From assembly GCF_003097235.1 (NCBI RefSeq), contig NZ_QEQQ01000009.1, positions 157,973 through 221,972 on the forward strand: a stretch of 64,000 nt of DNA, given 5' to 3'. Below are positions 44,714 through 54,878 of this stretch, piece by piece. The notes beneath the pieces are model-generated. The model was not told the origin of the DNA. It saw only the letters and a program-made list of their open reading frames with translations, and did not search any database. Source of the DNA: Pseudomonas sp. CC120222-01a. GTDB lineage: Bacteria > Pseudomonadota > Gammaproteobacteria > Pseudomonadales > Pseudomonadaceae. The translations under genes were made by a program, and so were the position numbers. The number at the start of each line of letters is the position of its first letter. The first letter of the stretch is position 1.

Positions 44714-45849
44714 AGTTTTTCCGCTGCCTGACGCAGCGTCTCCTCACGTTTGGCAAAGCACAGGCGCACCAGGCGTTGCTCGGGGATGGGTTGCTGGTAG
44801 AACACCGACACCGGAATGGTCGCCACGCCATGCTCACGGGTGAGCCACAGGGCCATGTCGACGTCGTTCAGGTCCGGGCGGATCTGCGAGTAGTCCACCA
44901 GTTGGAAATAGGTGCCCGCAGTGCGGGTAAAGCTGAAACGCGAGCCTTCGAGCAGGTCGCAGAACAGGTCGCGCTTGGCCTGGTAGAAGGCCGGCAGCTC
45001 GTCGATATGCTCCGGGTGCTCAGCCATGAAGTCGGCCAGGGCGCATTGCAGCGGCGTCACGCCACAGAAGTTGACGTACTGGTGCACCTTGCGCAGTTCG
45101 GCGCTCAAGGCCGGCGGCGCGATCACGTAGCCGGTCTTCCAGCCGGTGACGTGGTAGGTCTTGCCAAACGAGCTGATGACGAACGCCCGCGAGTACAGCT
45201 GCTCGTGGGCCAGCACGCTGGCATGGCGCACGCCGTCGTAGACCAGGTGTTCGTAGACTTCGTCGCTGATCAGGTAGATATCGCGCTCGGCGATCAGCCG
45301 GGCCAACTGGTCGAGGTCTTCACGGCTGATCAGCGCGCCACTGGGGTTGTGCGGCGAATTGAGAATGACCATGCGCGTACGCGGGCTCAGGGCATCGCTG
45401 AACTTCTGCCAGTCGATGCGGAAATCGCCGTCGCTCAGCTGCACATGCACACAACGCCCACCCGCCAGCTCCACGGAGGGCTCGTAGCTGTCGTAGCAGG
45501 GATCGAAGACGATCACCTCGTCACCCGCATGGATCACCGCCTGGATGGCGCAGAAGATTGCCTCGGTGGCACCCGGGGTGATGGTCACTTCCTGATCGGC
45601 ATCCACCTGCGCGCCATACAACCGCGCGACCTTGGCCGCTACCTGTTGGCGCAGGGCCGGCAGGCCGGTCATCGGCGAGTACTGGTTATGCCCGGCGGCC
45701 ACGTGCCGGCCGACTGCGTCGAGCAGCGCCTGCGGGCCGTTGAAGTCGGGAAAACCCTGGGACAGGTTGAGCGCGCCGGTCTGCACGGCGAGCTGGGACA
45801 TGGTGGTGAAGATGGTCGTGCCGACATTCGGCAGTTTGCTGCGGATCAT
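44701..45849 (-). CDS. ybdL: Methionine-type PLP aminotransferase (YbdL-like)
   Basis: A 382-residue fold-type I aminotransferase. It begins KLPNVGTTIFTTMSQLA, typical of YbdL and KYAT-like enzymes. PLP-site residues are seen in NSPHNPSG, ISDEVYEHLVYDG and the Schiff-base lysine segment SSFGKTYHVTGWKTGY. These transaminate methionine, histidine or phenylalanine with glutamine or 2-oxo acids. It overlaps the omega-amidase gene by 13 bases; the combination would convert the ketomethylthiobutyrate end of methionine salvage using glutamine and then remove the ketoglutaramate product. The symbol is by similarity. Confidence 0.9.
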   Translation of the reverse strand: MIRSKLPNVGTTIFTTMSQLAVQTGALNLSQGFPDFNGPQALLDAVGRHVAAGHNQYSPMTGLPALRQQVAAKVARLYGAQVDADQEVTITPGATEAIFCAIQAVIHAGDEVIVFDPCYDSYEPSVELAGGRCVHVQLSDGDFRIDWQKFSDALSPRTRMVILNSPHNPSGALISREDLDQLARLIAERDIYLISDEVYEHLVYDGVRHASVLAHEQLYSRAFVISSFGKTYHVTGWKTGYVIAPPALSAELRKVHQYVNFCGVTPLQCALADFMAEHPEHIDELPAFYQAKRDLFCDLLEGSRFSFTRTAGTYFQLVDYSQIRPDLNDVDMALWLTREHGVATIPVSVFYQQPIPEQRLVRLCFAKREETLRQAAEKLCAI

Positions 45850-45957
45850 GGAGCCCTCTTTCCTGGGGTGTATCCGGCACGGGGTGGAGTCCGAGCATAG
45901 CGGATCGAGCGGTCAGGAAAAAGGTTGAAACAATGGGGGGATTGCTTTGGATCAAAG

Positions 45958-46048
45958 GGCCTCTTCGCGGGCTCGCCCGCTCCCACAGGTACTGCACACC
46001 GCTTGAGGTTTGTGCAGTACCTGTGGGAGCGGGCAAGCCCGCGAAGAA
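45958..46048. repeat. REP family A, inverted pair (last in the window)
   Basis: GGCCTCTTCGCGGGCTCGCC faces its inverse (GGGCAAGCCCGCGAAG) across a spacer containing ACTGCAC and GTGCAGT, themselves inverted. It lies between the aminotransferase promoter and the der 3' end. Confidence 0.9.
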
Positions 46049-46060
46049 GAAGACGCGGAA

Positions 46061-47524
46061 TCAGCGCTTGTCGCGGCGCTTCTTCTCGGCCTTCTTGTGG
46101 TGCGACATCAGGCGGCGCTTCTTGTTGACCTGGCGATCGGTGAGGGTGTTCTTCTTGCCCTCGTACGGGTTCTCACCGCCCTTGTACTCGATACGGATCG
46201 GCGTACCGACCAGCTTCAGCACACGGCGGTAGGTGTTTTCCAGGTAACGCGAGTAGGACTTCGGAATCTTCTCGGTCTGGTTGCCGTGGATCACGATCAG
46301 CGGCGGGTTGGCACCACCGAGGTGGGCATAGCGCAGCTTGATGCGGCGGCCGTTGACCAGCGGCGGCTGGTGCTCGCTCACGGCATCTTCGAGGATCTGT
46401 GTCAGGCGGCTGGTCGGCCAGCGGGTGACCGCCGACTTGAATGCGGCCTGTACCGACTTGTACAGGTGGCCCACGCCAGTGCCGTGCAGGGCAGAGATGA
46501 AGTGAATGTCGGCGAAGTCGACGAAGAACAGCCGGCGCTCCAGCTCGGTCTTCACGTAGTCGCGCTCGCCCGACTCCATGCCATCCCACTTGTTCAGGGC
46601 GATGACGATGGCGCGGCCGGCTTCCAGGGCGAAGCCCAGCAGGTTCAGGTCATGGTCGACCACACCTTCGCGGGCGTCCATGACGAAGATCACCACGTTG
46701 GCGTCCTTGATCGCCTGCAGGGTCTTCACCACCGAGAACTTTTCGACTTCCTCGTGGATCTTGCCGCGCTTGCGCACACCGGCGGTGTCGATGAAGGTGT
46801 ACTTCTCGTCATCACGCTCGAACGGGATGTAGATACTGTCACGGGTAGTACCCGGCTGGTCGTACACCACCACGCGCTCTTCGCCGAGCATGCGGTTGAC
46901 CAGGGTCGACTTGCCCACGTTCGGGCGGCCGATGATGGCGATCTTGATGCCATCTTTCTCGCTCGGGCCGGGGATGCGAACCGCTTCCTCGCCTTCGGCG
47001 ACTTCCTGGTCCAGGGCTTCTTCCTCGGCGTCACGAGGAATATGGCCGAGTACGCTTTCCATCAGCGCATTGATGCCACGCCCCTGGGAACCGGCAACCG
47101 GAATGGCGTTGCCCATGCCCAGCGGCGAGAACTCGGCGCGGGCGACGTCGGCGTCGATGTTGTCGATCTTGTTCGCCACCAGGATGGCCGACTTGTTGCG
47201 CTTGCGCAGGTGCTCGGCAATCATCTGGTCTGCGGCGGTCATGCCGGCGCGGGCGTCGACCAGGAACAATACGTAGTCGGCTTCTTCGATGGCCATGAGC
47301 GACTGCTCGGCCATCTTCTCGTCCATGCCCACTTCGTCACCGGTGATACCGCCGGTGTCGATGAGGATGAAGGAACGACCCTGCCAGGTGGCATCACCGT
47401 ATTGACGGTCACGGGTCAGGCCCGACAAGTCACCGACGATGGCGTCGCGGGTCTTGGTCAGGCGGTTGAACATGGTGGATTTGCCGACGTTCGGGCGGCC
47501 CACCAGGGCGATTACGGGAACCAT
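46061..47524 (-). CDS. der: Ribosome-assembly GTPase Der (EngA)
   Basis: A 487-residue GTPase essential for 50S subunit maturation. The ATG at 47524 follows GGAGAG; an in-frame GTG 12 bases upstream is inside that site. Two tandem G domains are clear: [14 protein letters not shown] at residue 8 with DTGGITGDE and NKID, then [15 protein letters not shown] near 180 with [10 protein letters not shown] and NKWD. The C-terminal KH-like domain ends with the basic tail [18 protein letters not shown]. Length and domains are complete. It is the last gene of the leftward hisS-yfgM-bamB-der group, with a hairpin between bamB and der. Confidence 0.97.
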   Translation of the reverse strand: MVPVIALVGRPNVGKSTMFNRLTKTRDAIVGDLSGLTRDRQYGDATWQGRSFILIDTGGITGDEVGMDEKMAEQSLMAIEEADYVLFLVDARAGMTAADQMIAEHLRKRNKSAILVANKIDNIDADVARAEFSPLGMGNAIPVAGSQGRGINALMESVLGHIPRDAEEEALDQEVAEGEEAVRIPGPSEKDGIKIAIIGRPNVGKSTLVNRMLGEERVVVYDQPGTTRDSIYIPFERDDEKYTFIDTAGVRKRGKIHEEVEKFSVVKTLQAIKDANVVIFVMDAREGVVDHDLNLLGFALEAGRAIVIALNKWDGMESGERDYVKTELERRLFFVDFADIHFISALHGTGVGHLYKSVQAAFKSAVTRWPTSRLTQILEDAVSEHQPPLVNGRRIKLRYAHLGGANPPLIVIHGNQTEKIPKSYSRYLENTYRRVLKLVGTPIRIEYKGGENPYEGKKNTLTDRQVNKKRRLMSHHKKAEKKRRDKR

Positions 47525-47559
47525 GCGGCTCTCCACTCTTGAATTCTTGAAAATGCAAA

Positions 47560-47580
47560 GGCCGCTGCAAGGCAGCGGCC
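47560..47580 (-). terminator. Terminator-like hairpin between bamB and der
   Basis: Read leftward, GGCCGCTGC pairs with GCAGCGGCC around CTT and is followed by TTTGCATTTTC. It should attenuate transcription from bamB into der, lowering der relative to the upstream genes. Confidence 0.7.
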
Positions 47581-47641
47581 GGAGTTCGGGCGGCGTGTCC
47601 TACGCCGCGGCCTGAAGCCCGCCAAGGCTTCAAGCATAGCT

Positions 47642-48784
47642 TCAGCGGATGGTCAGTGCCTCGAGCTTGCCGCTGTTGCCGAAGACGTAGATGGTGTCGC
47701 CGACCACAAGTGGGCGGGCGCGCAGGCCATCGCTGTCGATACGCTCACGGCCGACGAAGCGGCCATCGACCTGGCTCAGCAGGTGCAAGTAACCCTCGAA
47801 GTCCCCCACAGCCACATAGCTGGAGAACACTTCAGGCGCGGTCAGCTGACGGCGGGCCATCGAATCGTTGGTCCACAGCGCGCTGGAGGAGCGCTCGTCG
47901 ACACTTTCAACGGTACCGGTAGCTTCACTGACATAGACGTTGCCGTAGCCCTGGGCGACACCCACGTAGCTGGAGGCATCGCGCTGCCACAGCACCCGGC
48001 CGCTTTCCAGGTCCAGGCCCGCTACGCGGCCCTGGTAGGTGCTGACGTACAGGGTACCACCGGACAGCAGCAGGCCGCCGTCGATGTCGACCACGCGGTC
48101 CAGCTCGGAACGGCCCTGCGGGATGGCCACGCGGCTCTCCCACACCGGTACGCCGTTGTTGATGTCCACCGCTACCACCTTGCCGGTGGACAGGCCGGCG
48201 ACGGCCAGACGGTTGGTGGCGATCGGCGCGCCGGTGCCACGCAGGGTCAGCACGGCCGGGGTGTTTTCGTAGATCCAACGGCGGTTGCCGGTGCTGGCGT
48301 CGAGGCCGATCAGGCGGTCGTCCTGGGTCTGCACCACCACCACGTCACCGTTGTTGGCAGGCGGCGCCAGCACTTCACTGGTCACGCGCGAGCGCCAGCG
48401 CTCTTCACCGGTGCTGGAGTCCAGGGCGACCACTTCACCCTTGAGGGTGCCGAGCATCACCAGGCCGTAGCCCACGCCGACTGCGCCGGACACCGGCAGC
48501 TCGAGGTCTTTCTTCCACACCACGTCACCGGTGATGCGGTCGAGGGCGAAGACTTCGCCGTTGACGTCGGAGGCGTAGATACGGTCGTTCTCGATCGCCG
48601 GAACCAGGGTGTTGTAGGTTTCACCCTGGCCGTCACCGATCGAACGGCTCCACTGCTTCTTCAGCACCACTTCTTCGGTGAACTTGGTCAGCTCGGCCGG
48701 TGGCAGTTCCTTCTTGCTGTTGCTGCTGCAACCTGCGGCCAGCACGGCCAGGGTCAGCACTGCTGCTTGTTTCCAACCGATCAC
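47642..48784 (-). CDS. bamB: Outer-membrane protein assembly lipoprotein BamB
   Basis: A 380-residue beta-propeller lipoprotein of the BAM complex. The GTG start follows AAGGGG located inside the upstream gene, directly after its stop. The lipobox LAAGC places the acylated Cys near residue 19. The rest has eight PQQ-type propeller blades, e.g. VFALDRITGDVVWKKDL, VVALDSSTGEERWRSRV, LIGLDASTGNRRWIYEN and VAGLDLESGRVLWQRD. It acts in the periplasm with BamA. Start and stop of yfgM and bamB abut, so they are co-translated. Confidence 0.95.
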   Translation of the reverse strand: MIGWKQAAVLTLAVLAAGCSSNSKKELPPAELTKFTEEVVLKKQWSRSIGDGQGETYNTLVPAIENDRIYASDVNGEVFALDRITGDVVWKKDLELPVSGAVGVGYGLVMLGTLKGEVVALDSSTGEERWRSRVTSEVLAPPANNGDVVVVQTQDDRLIGLDASTGNRRWIYENTPAVLTLRGTGAPIATNRLAVAGLSTGKVVAVDINNGVPVWESRVAIPQGRSELDRVVDIDGGLLLSGGTLYVSTYQGRVAGLDLESGRVLWQRDASSYVGVAQGYGNVYVSEATGTVESVDERSSSALWTNDSMARRQLTAPEVFSSYVAVGDFEGYLHLLSQVDGRFVGRERIDSDGLRARPLVVGDTIYVFGNSGKLEALTIR

Positions 48785-49423
48785 TTACGCGTCCCCTTTG
48801 GCCAGGTCATCCAGCTTCAGTTGCAGGCCACCGACCGCTGCTTCGTCAGACAGCGCGGCCTTGGCTTTTTCGTAGGCACTGTGGGCATCGTCGCCGCGAC
48901 CCAGCTGCACCAGCAGGTCACCCTTCAGTTCTTCACGGCTGGCCAGGAAGGCCTTGTCAGCATCGCCGTCGAGCAGCTTGAGGGCCTCTTCGGCCTTGTT
49001 CTGGGCAGCGAGCACACGCGCCAGGCGCTGGCGCGAGATTTCGCCCAGGGTGACGTCGGCCGGCTTGTCCAGCACGCTCTTCAGCTCGGCAGCGGCGTCG
49101 TCGAGCTTGCCGCTCTCGACCGCGACCTTGGCCACGAACAGGCTGCCGTACTGGGCGTACGCCGTACCGCCGAACTCGCTCTTGAGCTTGCCGGCCAGCT
49201 CCGCGACCTTGGTCGCGTCTGGCTGGCCATTCGGCGTCAGGCTGGTCTCAAGCAAAGCCTGATACAGCTGCGAGGCACCTTGCGACTGGTTGTTCTGGTA
49301 CTTGTGCCAGGTATTCCAGCCCAACACCACCACGCCAGCCAGCAGGGCACCGGTCAGCAGCGGCTTGCCGTTGCGGTTCCACCAGTCCTTGACCCCTGCC
49401 AGTTCATCATCGGTACTCGACAC
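48785..49423 (-). CDS. yfgM: YfgM-type membrane-anchored TPR protein
   Basis: A 212-residue protein with one membrane helix near residues 18-37 (LLTGALLAGVVVLGWNTW) and a periplasmic TPR_21-type domain. It starts with GTG, giving MSSTDDELAGVKDWW. Repeats such as YAQYGSLFVAKVAVESGKLD and RLARVLAAQNKAEEALKLLD are visible. E. coli YfgM binds the periplasmic chaperone partner PpiD at the SecYEG translocon. The gene order hisS-yfgM-bamB-der is widely conserved and supports the call. Confidence 0.93.
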   Translation of the reverse strand: MSSTDDELAGVKDWWNRNGKPLLTGALLAGVVVLGWNTWHKYQNNQSQGASQLYQALLETSLTPNGQPDATKVAELAGKLKSEFGGTAYAQYGSLFVAKVAVESGKLDDAAAELKSVLDKPADVTLGEISRQRLARVLAAQNKAEEALKLLDGDADKAFLASREELKGDLLVQLGRGDDAHSAYEKAKAALSDEAAVGGLQLKLDDLAKGDA

Positions 49424-49462
49424 CCCAATACTCCTTTTCGCCTATTCGCTTGTTGAACCGCG

Positions 49463-50752
49463 TTACGCCTGAGCGATCGCGGTTTCCAGGTGCTCAGCCA
49501 GAGCATCCCAGGCAATGTTCTGTTGTTCGCCCTGACCACGCAGGGGCTTCAAGCCGATTTCTTGCTTGGCCAGTTCGTCGTCGCCGAGGATCAGGGCGAA
49601 CAGTGCGCCGCTCTTGTCGGCTTTCTTGAACTGGCTCTTGAAGCTGCCACCCCCGGCGTTGACCGCCAGGCGCAGGCCCGGCAAACGATCGCGCAGGCCT
49701 TCGGACAGGCGTAGGCCGGCCAGTTCCGCCTGCTCGCCGAAAGCGCACAGGTAGACGTCGATGGTGCGGTTGATCGACTCGGGGACCTTACCAAGGGTTT
49801 CCAGCAGCAGGATCAGGCGCTCGATACCCATGGCGAAACCAACGCCAGTGGTCGGCTTGCCGCCCATCTGCTCGACCAGGCCGTCGTAACGGCCACCGGC
49901 GCAGACGGTGCCCTGGGCGCCGAGCTTGTCAGTGACCCACTCGAACACGGTCTTGCTGTAGTAATCCAGGCCACGTACCAGCTTGGTGTTGATCACGAAC
50001 GGGATGCCAGCGGCGTCGAGGCGTGCCTTGAGGCCCTCGAAGTGCACGCGGGAATCTTCGTCCAGGTAATCTTCCAGCTTCGGCGCGCCGACCAGTACCG
50101 CCTGGGTACCCTGGTCCTTGCTGTCGAGGATGCGCAGCGGGTTGCTCTTGAGGCGGCGCTGGCTGTCTTCGTCGAGCTGCTCCAGGCGCGCCGAGAGGAA
50201 CTCGACCAGCGCGTCACGGTAGCGGGCACGGGCTTCGCTGGTGCCCAGGCTGTTGAGTTCGAGCTTGACCGCGTCCTGGATGCCCAGCAGGCCCCACAGG
50301 CGCCAGGTCAGCATGATCAGCTCGGCGTCGATGTCCGGACCGTCCAGGTTGAACACTTCCACGCCGATCTGGTGGAACTGGCGATAGCGGCCCTTCTGCG
50401 GGCGCTCGTGGCGGAACATCTGGCCGATGTACCAGAGCTTCTGCACCTGGCCGTTGCCGGTGATGCCATGCTCCAGCACAGCGCGCACGCAGGCGGCAGT
50501 GCCTTCAGGGCGCAGGGTGAGCGAATCGCCGTTGCGGTCCTCGAAGGTGTACATCTCTTTTTCGACGATGTCGGTGACTTCACCAATCGAGCGCTTGAAC
50601 AGCTCGGTGAACTCGACGATCGGCGTGCGGATCTGGCTGTACCCGTAGGTGTCCAGCAGACCGGCGACGGTGCCTTCGAAGTAGCGCCAGAGCGGCGACT
50701 GCTCTGGCAGGATGTCGTTCATGCCACGGATGGCTTGCAGCGATTTGCTCAC
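49463..50752 (-). CDS. hisS: Histidyl-tRNA synthetase
   Basis: A 429-residue class II aminoacyl-tRNA synthetase. The start is GTG, giving [19 protein letters not shown]. Motif 2 is [19 protein letters not shown]. The HisA and HisB motifs are [16 protein letters not shown] and [13 protein letters not shown], followed by motif 3 [15 protein letters not shown]. The C-terminal anticodon-binding domain begins near VYLCAFGE. Length is normal. It lies between ispG (24 bases upstream) and yfgM in the leftward gene array. Confidence 0.97.
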   Translation of the reverse strand: MSKSLQAIRGMNDILPEQSPLWRYFEGTVAGLLDTYGYSQIRTPIVEFTELFKRSIGEVTDIVEKEMYTFEDRNGDSLTLRPEGTAACVRAVLEHGITGNGQVQKLWYIGQMFRHERPQKGRYRQFHQIGVEVFNLDGPDIDAELIMLTWRLWGLLGIQDAVKLELNSLGTSEARARYRDALVEFLSARLEQLDEDSQRRLKSNPLRILDSKDQGTQAVLVGAPKLEDYLDEDSRVHFEGLKARLDAAGIPFVINTKLVRGLDYYSKTVFEWVTDKLGAQGTVCAGGRYDGLVEQMGGKPTTGVGFAMGIERLILLLETLGKVPESINRTIDVYLCAFGEQAELAGLRLSEGLRDRLPGLRLAVNAGGGSFKSQFKKADKSGALFALILGDDELAKQEIGLKPLRGQGEQQNIAWDALAEHLETAIAQA

Positions 50753-50776
50753 GAAAAGTCCTTACGAATCTGTGTG

Positions 50777-51886
50777 TCAGCTGCGGGCGATCAGCGCCGC
50801 GTCAGCCTCGACCTTTTCGGCCGCTTTCTGGCGGATGAGCTTCTCCAGCTCATCGACCAGGTTGTCATTGGTCAGTTTCTGCGCCGGCTTACCGTCGATG
50901 TAGATCAGGTTCGGCGTACCGCCGGTCAGCCCCACGTGGGCTTCCTTGGCTTCGCCGGGGCCGTTGACCACGCAACCGATCACCGCCACGTCCAGCGGCA
51001 CCAGCAGGTCTTCCAGGCGGCCTTCCAGCTCGTTCATGGTCTTGACCACATCGAAGTTCTGCCGCGAGCAGCTCGGGCAGGCGATGAAGTTGATGCCACG
51101 CGAACGCAGGTGCAGCGACTTGAGGATGTCGTAGCCGACTTTCACCTCTTCGACCGGGTCGGCCGCCAGCGAGATACGGATGGTATCGCCGATGCCTTCG
51201 GCCAGCAGCATACCGAGGCCCACGGCAGATTTCACCGTCCCCGAGCGCAGGCCACCGGCTTCGGTGATACCCAGGTGCAGCGGCTGGATGATCTGCTTGG
51301 CCAGCAGGCGGTAGGCTTCGACGGCCATGAACACGTCGGAGGCCTTGACGCTGACCTTGAAGTCCTGGAAGTCCAGGCGGTCGAGGTGTTCGACATGGCG
51401 CAGGGCCGATTCGACCAGCGCGGCCGGGGTCGGCTCGCCGTACTTCTTCTGCAGGTCCTTTTCCAGCGAACCGGCGTTGACGCCGATGCGGATCGGGATA
51501 CCACGGTCGCGGGCAGCGTCGACCACCGCGCGCACGCGGTCTTCACGGCCGATGTTGCCCGGGTTGATGCGCAGGCAATCGACGCCAAGCTCGGCCACGC
51601 GCAGGGCGATCTTGTAGTCGAAATGGATATCGGCAACCAGCGGCACGCTGACCAGCTGCTTGATCTTGCCGAACGCCTCGGCAGCGTCCATGTCCGGTAC
51701 CGAGACACGAACGATGTCGACACCGGCATCGACCAGGCGCTGGATCTGCGCCACGGTGGCCATGACATCGTTGGTATCGGTGTTGGTCATGCTCTGCACC
51801 GCGATGGGGGCATCACCACCCACCGGCACATTGCCGACCCAGATTTTGCGGGATTCGCGACGTTTGATCGGAGATTCGCCGTGCAT
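50777..51886 (-). CDS. ispG: 4-hydroxy-3-methylbut-2-enyl diphosphate synthase (IspG/GcpE)
   Basis: A 369-residue [4Fe-4S] enzyme of the MEP isoprenoid pathway. It converts methylerythritol cyclodiphosphate to HMBPP. The N-terminal TIM barrel starts [20 protein letters not shown]. The cluster cysteines are in [11 protein letters not shown] and [16 protein letters not shown] near the C terminus, as required. It follows rodZ by only 3 bases, and hisS follows it by 24 bases, so the array pilF-rodZ-ispG-hisS is an operon, as in other gammaproteobacteria. Confidence 0.97.
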   Translation of the reverse strand: MHGESPIKRRESRKIWVGNVPVGGDAPIAVQSMTNTDTNDVMATVAQIQRLVDAGVDIVRVSVPDMDAAEAFGKIKQLVSVPLVADIHFDYKIALRVAELGVDCLRINPGNIGREDRVRAVVDAARDRGIPIRIGVNAGSLEKDLQKKYGEPTPAALVESALRHVEHLDRLDFQDFKVSVKASDVFMAVEAYRLLAKQIIQPLHLGITEAGGLRSGTVKSAVGLGMLLAEGIGDTIRISLAADPVEEVKVGYDILKSLHLRSRGINFIACPSCSRQNFDVVKTMNELEGRLEDLLVPLDVAVIGCVVNGPGEAKEAHVGLTGGTPNLIYIDGKPAQKLTNDNLVDELEKLIRQKAAEKVEADAALIARS

Positions 51887-51889
51887 GAC

Positions 51890-52933
51890 TTACTGTCCCA
51901 ACTTCAGGCGAGCGGTCTCGCCACTGGTGAACGGGGCAACATCGACGGCCTGGCCGTTGTAGCTGACCTGGGCGCCACGGGCAAAGCCCAGGCGGACCGC
52001 GAACGGCGGCTTGCCGGTCAGCTCGAGGTTGTCCCCCTTGCGCTTGATGGCGCTGAACAGCACCTTGCCGTTGCCATCGGACACCTGGGTCCAGCAATCG
52101 GCGGTGAACTGGATTGCAACCTTGGCGCTGCCGGTCGGGACGGCCGCTGGGGCGGCAGGCTCGGCAGCGGCGACGGCCGGCACGCTGGCAACTGGCGCGG
52201 CCGGCGCTACCGGAGCCGCAGGAGCCGGGGCTGGCGCGGCAGCATGGACCGGTGCCTGCTGAACCGGAGCAGGAACAGGCGCTGGAGCCGGTGCAGGCGC
52301 CGGTGCAGGCGTAGTTGCGACCGGGGCAGCCTCGCTGGTGGTTTCGGTAGCGGCCTCGGCGGAGGCCTGCTCCAGCGGCAGCGGCGCGCTCTCAGGCTGC
52401 TGGCCCGCAGTCACGGCCTGGTCTTCTGGCTCGTCCAGCGGGTGAATCTGGGTGGTACCGTCGGCGCTCTCGACTTCGACGTGTTCCAGGGCCATCTTGG
52501 CCAGGTCCTTGCCCTTCAGGCTGCCCTGGTCCTGCCACCAGATGAAGCTGCCGCCGACCACCGCGACCAGCAGCAGCAGGGTGACGCCGCGCATGATGTT
52601 GTGCGACAGACGCACCGGCTCTTCGATGCGGCCCAGGGAATGCACTTCACTGCCCTTGGCGTGGGTGCCGGTGTACTGGTCGAAGGCCTCGACCAGCGGT
52701 GCCTGGTCCATGTCCATCAATTTGGCGTAGGCGCGGATGTAACCACGGGCGAAAGTATGCCCTGGCAGCTTGTCGAAGGCGCCGGTTTCCACGTGGTTCA
52801 GCGAACTTATGGTGAGGTTGAGCTTGCGGGCCACCTCGGCTTGCGACCACTCCCGTTTCTCGCGGGCCTGGCGCAACAGCTCACCGGGGTTCTGGCCAGT
52901 CGCTGCTGCTACTTCGGGATGCGCGGCTTTCAT
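51890..52933 (-). CDS. rodZ: RodZ-like cytoskeletal membrane protein (HTH plus DUF4115)
   Basis: A 347-residue bitopic protein. An N-terminal helix-turn-helix of the Xre type spans residues about 15-80 (LLRQAREKREWSQAEVARKL, SLNHVETGAFDKLPGHTFAR). One membrane helix lies near 112-128 (MRGVTLLLLVAVVGGSFIWW). A low-complexity Ala/Pro linker of about 90 residues (APAPAPAPAPVPAPV and similar) follows. The C-terminal DUF4115 beta-domain is at about 275-345 (VAIQFTADCWTQVSDGNGKV). RodZ links MreB to the elongasome. Its start overlaps the pilF stop by 4 bases. Confidence 0.93.
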   Translation of the reverse strand: MKAAHPEVAAATGQNPGELLRQAREKREWSQAEVARKLNLTISSLNHVETGAFDKLPGHTFARGYIRAYAKLMDMDQAPLVEAFDQYTGTHAKGSEVHSLGRIEEPVRLSHNIMRGVTLLLLVAVVGGSFIWWQDQGSLKGKDLAKMALEHVEVESADGTTQIHPLDEPEDQAVTAGQQPESAPLPLEQASAEAATETTSEAAPVATTPAPAPAPAPAPVPAPVQQAPVHAAAPAPAPAAPVAPAAPVASVPAVAAAEPAAPAAVPTGSAKVAIQFTADCWTQVSDGNGKVLFSAIKRKGDNLELTGKPPFAVRLGFARGAQVSYNGQAVDVAPFTSGETARLKLGQ

Positions 52934-53691
52934 CGTTGCTCCGACAGGTATTGCTGATATTCCGGCGTACCGGGATAAAGTCGTTGTAATTGCTGGCCCA
53001 GATCGGCCAGTGTGCCCTGCTCGTCAAATACCCGGGCAAGGCGGCTGCCCAGCAGAAGGCTACGGGCGCTGTGATCGCTCAACTGGCTGAAACGATCGTA
53101 GTAATCCCGAGCCGGCACATAATGCCTGTTTTCGAAGGACAACTCAGCCATTTCCAGCAACGCTCTGGGCTGGTGTCGGTTGAGTTGCAGGGCCTTGGTC
53201 AGATACGCATGTGCCTGGTCGCGATCATCGAGTTCCAGGGCCGTCAGGCCAAGGTTCTCGTAAACCCGCGAACGTTCAGGATACAGGGTATCGGCACTGG
53301 CCAGGCGAAACATCTGCTCGGCTTCGGCAAAACGTTGCTGAGCATATAGGAAACTGCCGTAGTTGTTGCGAATTCGCGTGTCGCCCGAGCGAACTGCAAG
53401 CGCTTTTTCGAAGTGCGCCTGGGCCAGGGCTGGCTCGCCTTCGGCCTGGAACACCAGGGCCAGGGCCGCGTGAGCATCGGCATCTCTGGCATTCAGCGCA
53501 AGGGCCTTGCCCAAGGGGGCCTTGGCCTGCTGGGTCAAACCTTGTTGCAAATAACCCAGGCCAAGCTGTGTGTAGGCCCGCCCTGCTTCTGCCCGCCCCT
53601 GGCGGTTGGCCAGGGGATCGCTCGCGCCGCCCGACACGCAGCCGGCCAGCAGCAAAAGCGCAAGGATCGACAGCGCGGCGCGCAGGCTCAT
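52930..53691 (-). CDS. pilF: Type IV pilus pilotin PilF (PilW), TPR lipoprotein
   Basis: A 253-residue outer-membrane lipoprotein. The ATG giving MSLRAALSILALLLLAGC is chosen for its lipoprotein signal (Cys18); the frame is open far upstream, where it is antisense-like to nothing known and overlaps rlmN. Six TPR units follow, e.g. AYTQLGLGYLQQGLTQQAKA, ADAHAALALVFQAEGEPALA, RIRNNYGSFLYAQQRFAEAE and VYENLGLTALELDDRDQAHA. PilF targets the PilQ secretin to the outer membrane. Clustering with rodZ and ispG matches other Pseudomonas genomes. Confidence 0.94.
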   Translation of the reverse strand: MSLRAALSILALLLLAGCVSGGASDPLANRQGRAEAGRAYTQLGLGYLQQGLTQQAKAPLGKALALNARDADAHAALALVFQAEGEPALAQAHFEKALAVRSGDTRIRNNYGSFLYAQQRFAEAEQMFRLASADTLYPERSRVYENLGLTALELDDRDQAHAYLTKALQLNRHQPRALLEMAELSFENRHYVPARDYYDRFSQLSDHSARSLLLGSRLARVFDEQGTLADLGQQLQRLYPGTPEYQQYLSEQR

Positions 53692-53704
53692 GGCAAGGCC
53701 GGAC

Positions 53705-54850
53705 TCAGTGACGCACGGCGCTGTCTTGCAGCTCGGCGTCAGCGGACAGCTGGCGGACGGCGATGTAGCGCTCGCTACGGCGGGTACGGTCGTTGACCTG
53801 GCCGACCAGCTGACCACAGGCGGCGTCGATGTCATCGCCACGGGTGGTACGAGTGGTGACGTTGAAACCACCGTGGTGCAGCAGGTCCTGGAAACGGCGG
53901 ATCGCGTTGTTGCTCGGCCGCTCGTAGCCCGAATGCGGGAACGGGTTGAACGGGATCAGGTTGATCTTGCACGGTACGTCGCGCAGCAGTTCGATCATCT
54001 GTGCCGCATGCTCAGGCTGGTCGTTGACGTCCTTGAGCAGGGTGTATTCGATGGTCAGCACGCGCTTGCCGCCCAGGGTCGACATGTAGCCCATGCACGA
54101 TTCCAGCAGCATCTTCAGCGGGTACTTCTTGTTGATCGGTACCAGCTGGTTGCGCAGTTCATCGTTCGGCGCGTGCAGCGACAGCGCCAGGGACACGTCG
54201 ATGTGCTTGGCCAGTTCGTCGATCATCGGCACCACGCCCGAGGTGGACAGGGTGACGCGGCGCTTGGAAATGCCATAGCCCAGGTCATCCATCATGATGT
54301 GCATGGCGGCGATGACGTTGTCGAAGTTCAGCAAGGGCTCGCCCATGCCCATCATGACCACGTTGGTAATCGCGCGGTCGATCTTGGCCGGGACGGTCCC
54401 GAAGGATTTGTTCGCAAGCCACACCTGGCCGATGACTTCGGCGGCGGTGAGGTTGCTGTTGAAGCCTTGCTTGCCGGTGGAGCAGAAACTGCAATCCAGG
54501 GCGCAGCCGGCTTGCGACGAAACGCAGAGGGTACCGCGGTCGTCGGTGGGGATGTAGACGGTCTCGACGCAGCTGCCGGAGGCAACGCGGATCACCCACT
54601 TGCGGGTGCCGTCGGCGGAAATGTCTTCACTGACCACTTCCGGGGGGCGAATCTCGGCAACGGCCTCGAGCTTTTCGCGCAAGACCTTGCCTACGTTGGT
54701 CATGGCCGCAAAGTCGGACACGCCAAAATGGTGAATCCATTTCATCACCTGACCGGCACGGAAGCGCTTCTCCCCTATCGAGTCGAAGAACTTTTCCATT
54801 TCCGGCTGGGTCAGCCCCAACAGGTTGATTTTGCCAGTAGATGTCGTCAT
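53705..54850 (-). CDS. rlmN: Dual-specificity 23S rRNA/tRNA m2A methyltransferase RlmN
   Basis: A 381-residue radical SAM enzyme that methylates A2503 of 23S rRNA and A37 of certain tRNAs. The cluster motif [11 protein letters not shown] (CxxxCxxC) lies near residue 115. SAM-binding and catalytic features include [20 protein letters not shown]-like [11 protein letters not shown], and the covalent-intermediate cysteine near the C terminus in [11 protein letters not shown]. The N terminus [20 protein letters not shown] fits the family. It lies 28 bases after ndk and 13 before pilF. Confidence 0.96.
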   Translation of the reverse strand: MTTSTGKINLLGLTQPEMEKFFDSIGEKRFRAGQVMKWIHHFGVSDFAAMTNVGKVLREKLEAVAEIRPPEVVSEDISADGTRKWVIRVASGSCVETVYIPTDDRGTLCVSSQAGCALDCSFCSTGKQGFNSNLTAAEVIGQVWLANKSFGTVPAKIDRAITNVVMMGMGEPLLNFDNVIAAMHIMMDDLGYGISKRRVTLSTSGVVPMIDELAKHIDVSLALSLHAPNDELRNQLVPINKKYPLKMLLESCMGYMSTLGGKRVLTIEYTLLKDVNDQPEHAAQMIELLRDVPCKINLIPFNPFPHSGYERPSNNAIRRFQDLLHHGGFNVTTRTTRGDDIDAACGQLVGQVNDRTRRSERYIAVRQLSADAELQDSAVRH

Positions 54851-54878
54851 GGATTCACCCTCACCCGTAAGCTTTCGC

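Noticed and set aside
50042..52957. A 971-codon rightward open frame opposite hisS, ispG and rodZ
   Set aside because: It is antisense to three well-recognised genes, has no domain character and reflects GC-rich third-position bias on the other strand.
53692..53871. N-terminal extension of pilF
   Set aside because: It overlaps the 3' end of rlmN and masks the obvious lipoprotein signal starting at 53691.
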